64,000 bases of DNA from Lactobacillus sp. GTDB taxonomy: Bacteria; Bacillota; Bacilli; Lactobacillales; Lactobacillaceae. Below the pieces are notes generated by a model. That model ran no database searches. It was not told the DNA's origin and saw only the letters and a list, made by a program, of their open reading frames with translations. The stretch covers positions 1-64,000 of the forward strand of contig JAUMUC010000002.1 of NCBI GenBank assembly GCA_030530865.1, given 5' to 3'. The position numbers and the translations under genes are program-made. Shown here in pieces: positions 63,786-64,000 of the stretch (the first letter of the stretch is position 1; each line of letters opens with the position of its first letter).

Positions 63786-64000
63786 TAATTAATTGACCTC
63801 TTAGTTTCATAAACATCAGGTAAATCACGTAATTTTTGCAAAATATCTTGCAATTGTGTGGCGTTTTTCACTGATAGTGTGATGTAGATGTGAGCTACAT
63901 TATCATCATTGACCTTACCTGAAATGTTAGTTATGTTGCTGGTCAATGAATTTAGTTTGTTGATGACGTCACTTAATAAGTTAGAACGATTGTAGCCGAA
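63785..64000 (-). CDS. relA: RelA/SpoT-family (p)ppGpp synthetase, C-terminal ACT domain (partial)
   Basis: The last 71 codons are present; the gene runs off the right edge. The translation [20 protein letters not shown] continues to VYETKRSIN and matches the C-terminal ACT domain of long RelA/SpoT proteins (…RxGLLxDVxxxL… ending in R.…N). The synthetase and hydrolase domains are outside the window. The TAA overlaps the dtd ATG as TAATG. Confidence 0.88.
   Translation of the reverse strand, partial: FGYNRSNLLSDVINKLNSLTSNITNISGKVNDDNVAHIYITLSVKNATQLQDILQKLRDLPDVYETKRSIN

Noticed and set aside
1-64000. CRISPR array, tRNA genes, insertion sequences
   Set aside because: I looked for regularly spaced direct repeats, tRNA T-loop/anticodon patterns and transposase motifs and saw none. 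A computed search could still find a degenerate IS fragment.

Overview
This window looks like chromosome from a host-adapted Lactobacillus, most likely of the gasseri/johnsonii group. The DNA is AT-rich and has strong AGGAGG-type ribosome binding sites, T-box leaders and SLAP-type surface proteins. It carries a mevalonate operon, and the housekeeping gene order (rpsU-yqeY-phoH-ybeY-era-recO-glyQS-dnaG-rpoD and dinG-ypmB-asnS-dnaD-nth) is typical of Firmicutes. The species is inferred from gene content and was not tested by a database search. I saw no prophage, insertion sequence, CRISPR array or tRNA gene.

Layout. Positions 1-6000 are accessory, with all genes on +: a small OB-fold-like protein whose 5' end may be frameshifted, an HtpX-like protease and three secreted or surface proteins. 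Positions 6000-7700 hold a 19-bp inverted repeat and then a LAT-type amino acid permease preceded by what looks like a complete leader-peptide attenuator. Positions 7690-8870 hold a XerS-type recombinase whose own leader contains a near-perfect Xer/dif site (two 11-bp arms around a 6-bp CTATAA core). Genes to the left all point right and most conserved operons to the right point left, so this is probably the replication terminus.

Positions 8.9-18.6 kb carry degV and rqcH, then a leftward operon rlm-(unknown)-lspA-rluD-carA-carB. The carAB pair is full length but has lost the glutaminase nucleophile and most ATP-grasp catalytic residues. It sits where the pyr operon normally follows lspA-rluD. 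Positions 18.6-22.9 kb hold rnpB, gpsB, ypsA, recU and ponA. Positions 23-35.6 kb hold nth (without its Fe-S cluster), dnaD, asnS, a YpmB/TseB-like gene, dinG and the rexAB (addAB) recombination nuclease.

Positions 35.6-39.6 kb are a four-gene mevalonate/isoprenoid operon (mvk-mvaD-mvaK2-fni). Positions 39.6-47 kb hold a Cof phosphatase, an rRNA m5C methyltransferase with two unknown partners, lepB, pepT, a Nif3-like gene and trmK. Positions 47-57 kb are the macromolecular-synthesis block rpoD-dnaG-glyS-glyQ (with a Gly T-box)-recO-era-ybeY-phoH-yqeY-rpsU. Positions 57-64 kb hold a PPDK regulator, a YitT protein, msrA/msrB, hisS-aspS behind a T-box with an ambiguous Asp/His specifier, dtd and the 3' end of relA.

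The observations most worth following are: (1) the serine-codon leader peptide and competing hairpins upstream of the permease; (2) the CarA/CarB pseudoenzyme pair; (3) the dif-like site inside the xerS leader; (4) the shared msrAB terminator/yitT ribosome-binding hairpin; (5) the possible dual-codon hisS-aspS T-box; (6) the loss of Fe-S ligands in repair enzymes.
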